From: JBGPRB01 sp964422155 | GTDB lineage: Bacteria; Chloroflexota; Dehalococcoidia; Dehalococcoidales; RBG-16-60-22 | Length of the DNA stretch: 26,736 nucleotides | Direction of reading: 5' to 3' | NCBI GenBank assembly: GCA_964422155.1 | Contig: CAYQZZ010000023.1 | Location: forward strand, 1 to 26,736 | Part shown: positions 1 to 7,837 of the stretch, one piece after another | Layout: each line of letters opens with the position of its first letter | How positions within the stretch are numbered: position 1 is the stretch's first letter | Notes under the pieces: generated by a model | The model's database searches: none | Seen by the model: only the letters and a program-made list of their open reading frames with translations | Told to the model about the DNA's origin: nothing | Position numbers and translations under genes: made by a program

Positions 1-8
1 ATTTGATC

Positions 9-150
9 TTTCAAGATATTGTTGGTGTGACAAATTGGTCTATTAGGATATGTCCTATTTGATGAAACGTAATATAAGGTCACTTTTCAAGCGATTGTGA
101 CCCAACAAAAGCCTCAATTGTGACCTGAGGTCACGTTTCAAGCTATTGTG
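9..150. repeat. Imperfect repeats at left edge (possible insertion sequence end)
   Basis: Three copies of the 14-mer TTTCAAGnnATTGT lie at 9-22, 85-98 and 136-149. The last two belong to a longer shared unit, GGTCACnTTTCAAGCnATTGTG, at 78-99 and 129-150. Inverted elements are interleaved: GGTCAC (78-83) with GTGACC (97-102), and TGACCTgAGGTCA (121-133). Spaced internal repeats of this kind occur at the ends of IS21-type insertion sequences, so this may be the edge of an element lying left of the window. No transposase is visible, so that reading is a guess. A regulator-binding array is the alternative. Confidence 0.4.
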
Positions 151-181
151 CAACGGCACTAACCTGGCAAACACAGTGCTA

Positions 182-2365
182 TTAAATAGTACACTTGGAA
201 ATTCTACATAGCGTTCCCCTGGTCCGTACCGAGCCGCAGATAGGCTCCCGAGGCGGGTCACCGGTTAAAACAACATTGACATTAGAGTCGAAACAGCCGT
301 GCTCCGGTCCCGGCTTTTCCGGGAACCACCAGCCGTGTGGTGCGTGGACAACTCCGGGGTGAACGTCGGTGGTGAGCTTCGCCCTTAACCTGACTCTTTC
401 TCCCCTGACCTGAGGTGTCTCCAGCCATATCCAGTCCCCTTCCGCGATGCCAGCTTCCCTGGCTGTATCTGGATGTATATCGATAAGCGGATCCGGTACC
501 AGTTTTCGTAATCCGGGTATCTGGCGTCCCTCGGTGTTGAAATGGGCGATGCTTCTGCCTCCCGTAATCAGGATTAAAGGGTACTCGGGCAGGAGTTCCG
601 GGGTGCTGACAGGGCTTTCCGGCGGCTCGTGAAAAGTCGGCAGGGGGTCGTATCCGTATTCTTTGAGTCTGGTTGAGTACAGTTCTACCTTGCCTGTCGG
701 CGTGTTAAATCCACTCTTCAGGTATTTTTTATATTGCATAGGTTCCACCAGGTAACCTTTATCTTGAAATTCCCGGAACGTCATGCCCAAATCTTTAACC
801 ATAGCATTATTCAGTTCATCGACATCACGCCAGGGCATGGGTACCCTGTCCGGCCAGTGTATTCTCTTCCCTAGCTCTATAAGTATTTTTCTATCATCCC
901 AGCACTCATAGAGCGGTTCTACCGCTTTTTGCCCGGCGGCAATGTAATTGGTGTACATGAGGTTGGGGAAATCACCCATATCGTCTTTCTCCAGCCAGGT
1001 CGATGCCGGAAGAATAAAATCAGCCAGTTCGGCCGTGGGCTGCATGAAGAAATCGGCCACCACCAGCAGTTCCAGGTTCTTCAGCGCTTGCCACATCTTT
1101 TTGCTGTTCTGCATATTCACCACGGGGTTGCCTGTCGTACAGTATATGGCCTTAAGGGGATAGGGACGGCCGTGAAGCATGGCTTCGACCGCTAGGGCGC
1201 AGTGGACAAATCCTTGGGCAAGTGGAAATTCCTTATTGCCAATACGCTTTTCCCGGATGTCTTGATCAAAATTCAACTGATTGCACGGATGAGAAAAACC
1301 CTCGGGTAGTAACTGGAACAGATTGCCGCCTTTTACGTCTAGGTTTCCGGAAAGTGCGATTAAAATAGCCAGAGCGCGGTCGGTCTGTGTGGAATTGATG
1401 TTATGCTCAACTCCGATACGATGGTGCAGTACCGCCGGTCTGGTGGTGGCATAGAGCCTGGCCGCTTCTTTGATGCTATCTGCCGACAGCCAGGTTATTC
1501 CGGCGACTCTTTCGGGAGGAAACGCCTGCGCATGATTCCGTAGCTCCTCAAAGCCATAGCACCACTTACTGACAAACTCTTTATCATAGAGCTCTTCGGC
1601 GATGATGACATTAATCATGCCGAGGGCTAAGGCAACATCGGTGCCGGGTCTTACCTGCAGCCACAGGTCGGCCATTGCAGCCAGGGTGGTATGGCGTGGA
1701 TCAATAACAATCAGCCTGGCACCCCTTTTTCGTTTCGCCTGTACTATCTCCTCCCCCCGCGGTGGATGCGAAGCTAAAGGGTTGGCACCCCAGGCCATAA
1801 TGCAATCGGCATGCCGGTAATCCGGTCCGACCTCCATCATGGTTGTCATCACTCCATAGGTACACGTTTCGGCTACCACCGAGGGAGAAAAGCAGATGTG
1901 ATTATCGACGCTTATTCTATTCGGTGTGCCCAGCATTAAGCAAAAGAGGCGGGCCACATTATTTCCCGTTCTGGGACCGGTGCCGGTGAGGACGGCGATT
2001 GATTCCGCGCCGTATTTCCCCTGGATTTCGGTAAGCCTTGCGGCGATATCATTCAAGGCGTCATCCCAGGTGATTATCTGCCATTTACCCTCTCCCCTCT
2101 GGCCGATGCGCTTTATGGGATATTTTAGTCGGTCCGGGTGATAGAGGAGGTCAGGCTGAGCCCGTCCCTTCACACAGATGAAACCTCGATTCATGGGGTG
2201 CTCGGGGTCTCCCGTGACACGCGTCACTTTTCCATCCTCTATGTGAACTATGACACCACAATTACAGTGGCATGCCTGGCAAATGCTCCTTACTGTCTTC
2301 TCCACATTTACCTCTTTCCAAGTCTCGCGAACACTTTTTCCCTCGATTCTGTATTTTACACTCAC
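182..2365 (-). CDS. Molybdopterin oxidoreductase (DMSO reductase superfamily, acetylene-hydratase-like length)
   Basis: A 727-residue cytoplasmic-type molybdopterin enzyme; I see no Tat signal. Cys29, Cys32, Cys36 and Cys64 form the N-terminal 4Fe-4S motif (C-x2-C-x3-C-x27-C), with an extra Cys34 inside it. The Mo-bisMGD domains follow (WDDALNDIA near 100; PRHTTLAAMADLWL near 225; GTDVALALGMINVI). Cys158 in DNHICFSPS is a plausible Mo ligand. The C-terminal nucleotide-binding domain includes LITGGRSIAHFNTEGRQIPG. Length and layout resemble acetylene hydratase and related single-subunit enzymes. However, the Asp directly after the second cluster Cys in acetylene hydratase (as I recall it) is His33 here, so acetylene hydration is not supported. 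No electron-transfer or membrane subunit is adjacent. The GTG start at 2365 has a weak ribosome site. A GTG at codon 21 (2303-2305), preceded by AGAGGT, is a good alternative. Substrate unknown. Confidence 0.88.
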   Translation of the reverse strand: MSVKYRIEGKSVRETWKEVNVEKTVRSICQACHCNCGVIVHIEDGKVTRVTGDPEHPMNRGFICVKGRAQPDLLYHPDRLKYPIKRIGQRGEGKWQIITWDDALNDIAARLTEIQGKYGAESIAVLTGTGPRTGNNVARLFCLMLGTPNRISVDNHICFSPSVVAETCTYGVMTTMMEVGPDYRHADCIMAWGANPLASHPPRGEEIVQAKRKRGARLIVIDPRHTTLAAMADLWLQVRPGTDVALALGMINVIIAEELYDKEFVSKWCYGFEELRNHAQAFPPERVAGITWLSADSIKEAARLYATTRPAVLHHRIGVEHNINSTQTDRALAILIALSGNLDVKGGNLFQLLPEGFSHPCNQLNFDQDIREKRIGNKEFPLAQGFVHCALAVEAMLHGRPYPLKAIYCTTGNPVVNMQNSKKMWQALKNLELLVVADFFMQPTAELADFILPASTWLEKDDMGDFPNLMYTNYIAAGQKAVEPLYECWDDRKILIELGKRIHWPDRVPMPWRDVDELNNAMVKDLGMTFREFQDKGYLVEPMQYKKYLKSGFNTPTGKVELYSTRLKEYGYDPLPTFHEPPESPVSTPELLPEYPLILITGGRSIAHFNTEGRQIPGLRKLVPDPLIDIHPDTAREAGIAEGDWIWLETPQVRGERVRLRAKLTTDVHPGVVHAPHGWWFPEKPGPEHGCFDSNVNVVLTGDPPREPICGSVRTRGTLCRISKCTI

Positions 2366-2489
2366 GACTCTTTATTGGCAAGAGAGATAAGCAAAGGGGT
2401 CCAGGCTTGAATTTGCGGGAAAGCTCATGCGGGACAGGCTTAACAAAATACCATTTTGTTCCATTTTGCACTATTTAAATGTAATACGT

Positions 2490-2521
2490 AACGTTTGAGT
2501 AGAAATAAACTTAAAAACGTT
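2490..2521. promoter_or_regulatory. Inverted repeat AACGTTT-N18-AAACGTT in divergent gap
   Basis: Two perfect 7-bp arms (2490-2496 and 2515-2521) are separated by 18 bases. It lies upstream of the molybdoenzyme gene and about 200 bp before the IclR start. It could be a regulator site or a weak stem; there is no adjoining T-run to make it a terminator. It shares no sequence with the palindrome at 3589-3604. Confidence 0.3.
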
Positions 2522-2652
2522 GCCTATTTTCAATTTGAGCCCGATTATCTCGACCACTAAACCACAAAGAGACAATAAAGGTATAATGAGATCCATTCTA
2601 TTTGAGTATTGATTATTTCAATCTGCCCACACTTTCGCTGACTACATACAAC

Positions 2653-2682
2653 TTGACAACCATATTTTAACTCTGTTATTCT
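2653..2682 (+). promoter_or_regulatory. Sigma-70-like promoter of the IclR gene
   Basis: A perfect TTGACA (2653-2658) is followed after 18 bases by TATTCT (2677-2682). The predicted start of transcription lies about 28 bases before the IclR ATG at 2718, which has an AGGTGA ribosome site at 2705-2710. Confidence 0.55.
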
Positions 2683-2717
2683 GTCCACAAAACATAAGTT
2701 CTATAGGTGATGCTTTA

Positions 2718-3536
2718 ATGCGTGATAATGATAACCAGCCAAAAAAAACATATAAGGTTCCAGCCGTTGAACAGGCAATCCGCGTAATGCTTTACCTGGC
2801 TGATAGTGGGAGTAATCCTAAAAGCCTTACAGATATTTGCCTGGAAGTTGGTATTCACAGAAGTAAAGCTTTCTCTATTCTGAGTACGTTGAACGAGTAT
2901 GGTTTGGTAAAAAAGAATCCTAACAGAAGAGGCTATGTGCTCGGACCTGGCCTGCTCACACTTACCGGGAAAATGCTTGAGAATCTTAGCCTACCGCGTC
3001 TTGTTGAACCAATTCTCTATGATCTTGCAAAAAAGGCCGGTGCAACGGTGGCACTCGGAGTAATTTCAGATGACAAGACTTTTGTTGTTGCCCAGTATGA
3101 AGGGGCACCGGGGATCGGTATTTCCGCCCCTATTGGACATGTTACCCCAATCACATACGGCGCTCACGGGAAAGCAATTGCAGCATTTCTCCCTGAAGCT
3201 GAATTAGAAGAACTGCTTAAAAACAAAAAGCTTTTTTTTCACGGGAGTCCTGATAAATATAATAGAACCAGGCTCAATAAAGAGCTAGCACAGTGCAGGC
3301 GTAATGGATTTGCACTGGAACTGGGAGATATACAGCCGGGTGTGAACGCAATTGCTGCTCCTATATTGGATCAAAATGGCAATCCAATTGGTTATATTAC
3401 AATAGTTGGTTTCTTTACCGAGGAAATAGCATTAAAACTTGGTCCGCTGGCTGCTGATGCAGTTAAAATAATCTCGAAAGAAACGGGGCACATGATATTA
3501 TGGCAAAGGGCTAACAATAGGAGAAAAATAGCTTAA
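2718..3536 (+). CDS. IclR family transcriptional regulator
   Basis: A 272-residue regulator of normal IclR length. Residues about 14-75 form the winged helix-turn-helix (SLTDICLEVGIHRSKAFSIL is the recognition region, followed by the NPNRRGYVLGPGLL wing). Residues about 85-265 form the ligand-binding IclR domain, with the typical GHVTPITYGAHGKAIAAFLP and ELGDIQPGVNAIAAPILDQN stretches. IclR proteins sense small organic acids or aromatics and control adjoining catabolic genes. Here the next genes on the same strand encode a TRAP transporter and a glycyl radical enzyme, so these are the likely targets. The 16-bp palindrome downstream at 3589-3604 is a candidate operator. The effector cannot be deduced. 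Confidence 0.93.
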   Translation: MRDNDNQPKKTYKVPAVEQAIRVMLYLADSGSNPKSLTDICLEVGIHRSKAFSILSTLNEYGLVKKNPNRRGYVLGPGLLTLTGKMLENLSLPRLVEPILYDLAKKAGATVALGVISDDKTFVVAQYEGAPGIGISAPIGHVTPITYGAHGKAIAAFLPEAELEELLKNKKLFFHGSPDKYNRTRLNKELAQCRRNGFALELGDIQPGVNAIAAPILDQNGNPIGYITIVGFFTEEIALKLGPLAADAVKIISKETGHMILWQRANNRRKIA

Positions 3537-3547
3537 ATGCAAGTAAA

Positions 3548-3566
3548 TACCTGTAAAAGGCAGGTA
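3548..3566 (+). terminator. Small stem-loop after the IclR gene
   Basis: TACCTG (3548-3553) pairs perfectly with CAGGTA (3561-3566) around a 7-base loop, starting 12 bases after the IclR stop codon. No T-run follows, so it is at best a weak or factor-dependent end of the IclR transcript. Confidence 0.25.
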
Positions 3567-3588
3567 AGCAACCATGTATACCCCTCAT

Positions 3589-3604
3589 CGATACAATTGT
3601 ATCG
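3589..3604. promoter_or_regulatory. 16-bp perfect palindrome, candidate IclR operator
   Basis: CGATACAATTGTATCG reads the same on both strands. It lies between the IclR gene and the catabolic operon and covers the place where the -35 element of the TATAAT promoter at 3612-3617 would be. IclR proteins bind short palindromes as dimers or tetramers and often sit at or beside the -35 region. I see no second copy in the window. Confidence 0.55.
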
Positions 3605-3611
3605 GCCTAGT

Positions 3612-3617
3612 TATAAT
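3612..3617 (+). promoter_or_regulatory. Consensus -10 (TATAAT) of the cupin-TRAP-glycyl radical operon
   Basis: A perfect TATAAT lies 53 bases before the ATG at 3670. No good -35 box is found at 16-18 bases upstream; that position is occupied by the palindrome at 3589-3604. A strong -10 with no -35 fits a promoter needing an activator, or one blocked by a repressor bound there. The ribosome site AGAGGAGG lies at 3654-3661. Confidence 0.5.
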
Positions 3618-3669
3618 TACACCAGTTAAAAAGCGTGGATTAAAGACATATTAAGAGGAGGTTTTACGA

Positions 3670-4089
3670 ATGAAGAGAACTAAATATGGCAAGTATATAA
3701 TAAGAAAATCCGTGACGAAACCGGAACCATGGCCCACCATGGAATGGACCGGCGATACCGATTATAAATCCAACGTTACATTTATGATTACCCGGGTCAT
3801 GGCGCCGTGTAAAATGGAGGAATATCCCCATTCTCATGATTTCGATATGTACTTACATTTTGTTTCCTACGATTTTAAACACATGAATGACCTATTTGCG
3901 GAAATCGAGATTGGGCTGGGCGAGGAACAGGAAATGCATACCATCACTTCACCAGCCAGCGTCTATATTCCCGCCGGATTAGTCCATTGCCCGCTTATTT
4001 TCAAAAAAGTCGATAAACCTCTGATTCTTTTTCATACCAGTATAGCTTCTAAATACGTAAAAAAAGAAGATTCCATTAAAAAAAGTTAA
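3670..4089 (+). CDS. Small cupin-like protein (copy 1)
   Basis: A 139-residue soluble protein with a single cupin-like beta-barrel pattern. HSHDFDMYLHFVSYD supplies a His-x-His plus acidic metal-ligand set near residue 55, and YIPAGLVHCPLIF supplies the second His near residue 107. It is recognisably related to the 148-residue protein at 20405-20851: both have HSH, then a D-L-x-x-E-[IV] stretch, then IPAG/VPKG-L-[VM]-H-[CG]-P-L-I and a VDKP/VDRP tail. It is the first gene of the TRAP/glycyl radical operon. A metal-binding, substrate-handling or sensing role is possible; no reaction is assigned. Confidence 0.75.
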   Translation: MKRTKYGKYIIRKSVTKPEPWPTMEWTGDTDYKSNVTFMITRVMAPCKMEEYPHSHDFDMYLHFVSYDFKHMNDLFAEIEIGLGEEQEMHTITSPASVYIPAGLVHCPLIFKKVDKPLILFHTSIASKYVKKEDSIKKS

Positions 4090-4224
4090 GTCACATATCA
4101 GGCAGATGATTAATTTAGTTGGTAAATACCGCCGTGGATCCGGGGAAATTAGATGCCGGGTTTGACCGGAATCGGCGCCAAGGGGCTATTGAGTAATTGT
4201 ATTTAATATGGAGGTCGCCTGGAA

Positions 4225-4641
4225 ATGTCCGCATTAGAGAAAAATAAAAAGGTTGTCGAGACACTTTGTAAAACTGTATTTCAGAAGCATGATTTCAGCA
4301 AACTCGATGAAATAATGAGAGACGATTATATCCAGCATAATGAGGATACGCCGCAGGGGAAAGCCGGGTTTAAAAAGTTTTTTGAGCAGATGTTTAAAGC
4401 CATGCCCGATTTCAGCTATACCGTGAAAAAAATCATTGCCGAAGGTGACATTGTAATGATGTACTCCACCACCACGGCTACCCATAAGGGCGAATGGCTA
4501 GGCAATCCGGCCACGGGGAATAAACTCAATTTCGATGTCGTTGACATCTTCCGGATTGAAAATGGGAAAATCGCCGAGCACTGGGACGTGGCGGATACAT
4601 TGAAACTGTTTACCCAGGTGGGAAAAATAAAACTACGATGA
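4225..4641 (+). CDS. SnoaL-like / NTF2-fold protein (ester cyclase type)
   Basis: A 138-residue protein of the SnoaL-like polyketide-cyclase family. Visible signs are the N-terminal helix pair (NKKVVETLCKTVF then DFSKLDEIMRDDYIQHN), the central F..MF.AMPDFSYTV.KIIAEGD block and the C-terminal DVVDIFRIENGKIAEHWDV strand pair. Members form a small cone-shaped pocket and act as cyclases, isomerases, hydrolases or simple binding proteins, so the fold does not fix the function. It follows the cupin gene by 135 bases, with GGAGG upstream of the ATG, and precedes the TRAP genes. A role in processing the imported compound is inferred. Confidence 0.85.
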   Translation: MSALEKNKKVVETLCKTVFQKHDFSKLDEIMRDDYIQHNEDTPQGKAGFKKFFEQMFKAMPDFSYTVKKIIAEGDIVMMYSTTTATHKGEWLGNPATGNKLNFDVVDIFRIENGKIAEHWDVADTLKLFTQVGKIKLR

Positions 4642-4690
4642 TTCTGAGGAAAAATCACTAAAGGATAGTCTTCCAGGACAATAAAGTATG

Positions 4691-4700
4691 AGGAGGTGAA
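4691..4700 (+). promoter_or_regulatory. Orphan Shine-Dalgarno sequence in the dctP leader
   Basis: AGGAGGTGAA lies 78 bases before the dctP ATG, which has its own ribosome site (AAGGAGG). Its GTG would open only a 7-codon peptide (MKPKTEK). A near-identical arrangement occurs before the LivK gene at 14179-14190. Confidence 0.35.
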
Positions 4701-4768
4701 ACCTAAGACAGAGAAATAAATAATAATCTGTAGATTACAATCAAGGAATACGTTTTAAGGAGGTTAAA

Positions 4769-5821
4769 ATGCGCAATAAAAAGTTATCGATATTTCTGTT
4801 AGTTATTATTTCAATTATTGTTTTCATATCAATTCCTGCTATCACCGCCTGCTCCAAAACTACTACACCAGCCGCCAAACAGGTACTGATACGGATGACT
4901 ACTCCCGTACCTGCAGGAGACGAATTCGTAACCTGGGCCCAGGAAGGGATGGATAAATTCAATGCCCGCACCAACGGTGCCTATAAAATGCAAATGTTTC
5001 CCGGTGGACAACTGGCTATATTTCCTGAGAGCCTGGATGCCATCAGGACCGGGGCTATTGAGGGGGGGATGATCCCGCTGGCCGCTTTCGGCGGCACAGT
5101 GCCTGAGTTCGGACTGGCGGAATTACCTTTTTTGTATAACAATGGCGAAGCTAATGCTTATGCCGAGATCGCTCTAAAGGATGTATACAGCAATCTATTA
5201 GAGACAAAGGCCAACCAGAGGTCACTGGGTTGTATTTTCGTCGGCACCCTTAATCTTCTGTCCACGAAGAAACAGCTGAAGACCCTCGAGGACTTGAAAG
5301 GTCTGATTGTCGGCTGTGATACTCCTCCTTCGGCTGGCCTGATAAAAGCGTTAGGTGGTTCCGGGATAGTGGTGGACTTTACCGAGGACTTCTCTAACCT
5401 GCAGAAGGGAGTAATAGATGCAAAAACTTCGGCTCCCCAGTACATGCTCATAGCTAAATTATACGAAGTTGCTAAATATTATACGGTTTTCCACGGTCTC
5501 GGTTCCTTATATTCATTTAATATCAATTCAGACGTTTACAACAAAATGCCGCAGAACATCAAAGATGCCTTGAATGAGGAAATGAGCGCGGTGGCAAAGA
5601 GTATAAGTCAGAAATATGTTACTAAATTTTATGACCTAGTACCTGAACTTACTGGTAAAGGAGTACAATACTACTACCTGCCTGCGGCGGAACGCGATAG
5701 GTGGAAGGCGCTGGCTTATCCGGGAACCATTGACACACTGGCAAAGTTCGGGGATGTCGGCGCAAAGATAAAGCAAATTGCCGATGAGGCCAACGCGAAG
5801 TATCCATATACGCAAAAATAA
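4769..5821 (+). CDS. dctP: TRAP transporter substrate-binding lipoprotein (DctP family)
   Basis: A 350-residue extracytoplasmic receptor of a TRAP transporter. A basic, hydrophobic signal peptide ends in the lipobox ITAC, so Cys28 is the likely lipid anchor, which suits a cell lacking a classical periplasm. The DctP fold is seen in MFPGGQLAIFPESLDAIRTGAIEGG (split here: MFPGGQLAIF at 76-85 and IRTGAIEGG at 92-100) and LAELPFLY. The strand after LEDLKG (about 174-190) usually carries the Arg that binds a ligand carboxylate (K-[IF]-R-V type). Here it reads LIVGCDTPPS with no Arg, so the ligand may not be an ordinary organic acid. Neighbours are DctQ and DctM on the same strand. A strong stem-loop follows the stop codon. 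Confidence 0.92.
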   Translation: MRNKKLSIFLLVIISIIVFISIPAITACSKTTTPAAKQVLIRMTTPVPAGDEFVTWAQEGMDKFNARTNGAYKMQMFPGGQLAIFPESLDAIRTGAIEGGMIPLAAFGGTVPEFGLAELPFLYNNGEANAYAEIALKDVYSNLLETKANQRSLGCIFVGTLNLLSTKKQLKTLEDLKGLIVGCDTPPSAGLIKALGGSGIVVDFTEDFSNLQKGVIDAKTSAPQYMLIAKLYEVAKYYTVFHGLGSLYSFNINSDVYNKMPQNIKDALNEEMSAVAKSISQKYVTKFYDLVPELTGKGVQYYYLPAAERDRWKALAYPGTIDTLAKFGDVGAKIKQIADEANAKYPYTQK

Positions 5822-5839
5822 ACCTCCCCTATTCTGCAT

Positions 5840-5876
5840 GATAACGGCAGGCTTGCGTTGAGAGTCTGCCGTTATC
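5840..5876 (+). promoter_or_regulatory. Intercistronic stem-loop after dctP
   Basis: GATAACGGCAG (5840-5850) pairs perfectly with CTGCCGTTATC (5866-5876) around 15 bases, which can partly pair as well. There is no T-run, so it is more likely an mRNA-stabilising or partial-termination element. It would allow more binding protein to be made than membrane subunits. Confidence 0.6.
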
Positions 5877-5959
5877 GGCATAGTGAATGGCTTTAGACTG
5901 AACAGGGATAGTTTCACTCAAATATCAGTCCAGGATATTCTTGGCAAAGAAATATAATT

Positions 5960-6496
5960 ATGGAAAAAAAATTGAAACAGATTATAGACCCATGGATTGC
6001 ACGTATCAATCAAGTTTTTGTAGTTGTTGCCGGGTCTTTGATAGTGATAATGGGTTTTCTTTCAACCTACGGCGCTATAAGGCGGTATGCTTTTAAAAGC
6101 CCGGAGCCCGTTTCATACGAGTTTAGCTGCATGTTTTTACTGATCAGTTTTGTTTTAGCTATAGCTGCCGTAGAAAGGCAAGACCGTCTTCTCCGATGCG
6201 ATATACTGCTTGAGCGGTTTCCTGAAAACATCCGCAATATTATCTCGAATATTATCAGCCCGATAATGGGGATTACTTTTTTTGGTATTATCACCTGGAT
6301 TAGCTTTGGCGATGCCCTGCGTGCGCTTGAAATTGGTCAGGTAAGCCGGTCATCCTGGCCGGTGCCTTTGTTCCCGATAAAGATTTTTGTTCCTATTGGC
6401 TACGGCTTTTTATGCTTGGTTCTGGTGATCCGGTTGGTTCTTGGCTTTCTTCACTTAAAGACATCACCCAGAGAACCACAAAGTAGTACCGGGTGA
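5960..6496 (+). CDS. dctQ: TRAP transporter small membrane subunit (DctQ family)
   Basis: A 178-residue integral membrane protein with four hydrophobic segments (about 18-40, 55-75, 98-120 and 138-165), as usual for DctQ. Typical signs are the RRYAFKSPEPVSYEFSCMFL stretch after helix 1 and SSWPVPLFPIKIFVPIGYGF before helix 4. It pairs with DctM to form the sodium-driven membrane part of the importer. The ribosome site is weak, so low translation relative to dctP is expected. It lies 138 bases after dctP, beyond the stem-loop, and 36 bases before dctM. Confidence 0.9.
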   Translation: MEKKLKQIIDPWIARINQVFVVVAGSLIVIMGFLSTYGAIRRYAFKSPEPVSYEFSCMFLLISFVLAIAAVERQDRLLRCDILLERFPENIRNIISNIISPIMGITFFGIITWISFGDALRALEIGQVSRSSWPVPLFPIKIFVPIGYGFLCLVLVIRLVLGFLHLKTSPREPQSSTG

Positions 6497-6532
6497 TATT
6501 AATTTGCTGAACTGCTGTTTAGATTCTAGGAG

Positions 6533-7837
6533 ATGAATTTGGATTTCGGTTTGGCGGCAATCCTGTGTATAATCTCGATGCTCTTGCTCCTGATATTGGG
6601 AGTGCCCATTGCTTTTTCTCTGGGATTCAGCGCGGTAGTTTTTGGGACTCTCGCTTTTGGACCTATGTCTCTCCAGAAAATGGGTCTGGCCACATTTTCA
6701 CTATTTTATAACTACTCCTGGACCCCTCTGCCACTATTTGTGCTAATGGCCTGTGTAATCACTGAGACCACTATCGGAGAAGACCTCTACAAGGTTGCCA
6801 GAAACTGGGCTCCCCGCCTTCCTGGAATGCTAATTAGCGCCAGTATCATGGGTGAAGCCTTAATGGCTGCCACGGTTGGTGTCAGCGGCGCTGCCATAGT
6901 GACACTGGGCAAAGTGTCCGAGCCGGAATTTAAAAGATACGGCTACGATAGGAGCCTGGCTCTGGGGGGGCTGATGTGCGGCGGTGTTCTGGGACCGTTA
7001 ATTCCACCCAGTACTCCCTTTATTATTTACGGGGTCATAGCCAATGTGTCTGTAGGCCATCTTTTGATAGCCGGGATTTTACCCGGAATCGTACTAGCCA
7101 TCATGCTGGCGGCGGTACCTTTAATAATTTGCTGGCGAAATCCTAAATTGGGTCCCGCCGCAGGCTCAGTCAGCTGGGGAACGCGATTCTCGTCATTGAG
7201 CAAGGTTTGGCCTGTTGTGGTAGTAATGGTGGCTATTATCGGCTCAATATTTTTTGGCATTGCCACACCCACCGAAGCCGCCGGAATCGGCAGCGTCATC
7301 ATAATAATTATCGCCGTAACGGTTTTTCATCTTCGCTGGAAAGGCTTATACAAGGCCCTGGTTGAAGCCGCCGTGATAAATTCTATGATGCTGGTCATCA
7401 TCGTCGCGGCTTCGTTCTTTTCTTATATGTTAGCCAGCGCCGGTGTGGGAGATTTTCTAGGCGGGCTGATTACGTCTTTAAATGTCTCCCCCACCGTGGT
7501 TGTCATAGCCATAATGATTCTTTATTTAATCCTGGGCTGCCTTTTCGACTCAATTACTATCACGCTACTGACAATACCTATCTTTGCCCCATTACTCACC
7601 AAGCTGGGACTGGACCTGGTGTGGTTTGGGGTGCTATACGTGGTTAATCTGGAGATTGGACTTATTACACCGCCGATGGGAGTGAATTTGTTCTTCGTGC
7701 GGAACGTCTTTAACATAAAAACAACCGAGCTTGTAAAAGGGGCGATACCTTTTTTGATCACCCTGGTAATTTTCCTGATGGTTGTTTTATTTGTTCCTCA
7801 ATTAAGCCTCTGGCTTCCTAACTTGATGTCAAAATGA
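6533..7837 (+). CDS. dctM: TRAP transporter large permease (DctM family)
   Basis: A 434-residue membrane protein with about 12 hydrophobic segments, normal for DctM. Diagnostic stretches include GVPIAFSLGFSA, the GVSGAAIVTLGKVSEPEFKRYGYD region with the following LGPLIPPSTPFIIYG, IATPTEAAGIGS, and LITPPMGVNLF near the C-terminus. It carries the sodium-coupled transport path and receives substrate from DctP. The AGGAG ribosome site (6528-6532) touches the ATG at 6533; the in-frame TTG at 6539 has better spacing and may be the true start. The stop codon overlaps the next start (ATGA at 7834-7837), so translation is coupled to the glycyl radical activase. This ties transport to radical chemistry. 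Confidence 0.93.
   Translation: MNLDFGLAAILCIISMLLLLILGVPIAFSLGFSAVVFGTLAFGPMSLQKMGLATFSLFYNYSWTPLPLFVLMACVITETTIGEDLYKVARNWAPRLPGMLISASIMGEALMAATVGVSGAAIVTLGKVSEPEFKRYGYDRSLALGGLMCGGVLGPLIPPSTPFIIYGVIANVSVGHLLIAGILPGIVLAIMLAAVPLIICWRNPKLGPAAGSVSWGTRFSSLSKVWPVVVVMVAIIGSIFFGIATPTEAAGIGSVIIIIIAVTVFHLRWKGLYKALVEAAVINSMMLVIIVAASFFSYMLASAGVGDFLGGLITSLNVSPTVVVIAIMILYLILGCLFDSITITLLTIPIFAPLLTKLGLDLVWFGVLYVVNLEIGLITPPMGVNLFFVRNVFNIKTTELVKGAIPFLITLVIFLMVVLFVPQLSLWLPNLMSK

Larger units (their letters stand above)
2366..2717. other. 352-bp divergent intergenic region
   Basis: This AT-rich gap separates the minus-strand molybdoenzyme from the plus-strand IclR gene. It contains an inverted repeat at 2490-2521, a direct repeat of CCATTTTG (2451-2458 and 2461-2468) and a sigma-70-like promoter for the IclR gene at 2653-2682. 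No open reading frame in it resembles a gene. Confidence 0.6.

Noticed and set aside
1602..2141. Open frames on the plus strand across the molybdoenzyme gene
   Set aside because: They lie inside a clearly conserved minus-strand gene, lack ribosome sites and resemble no protein family.
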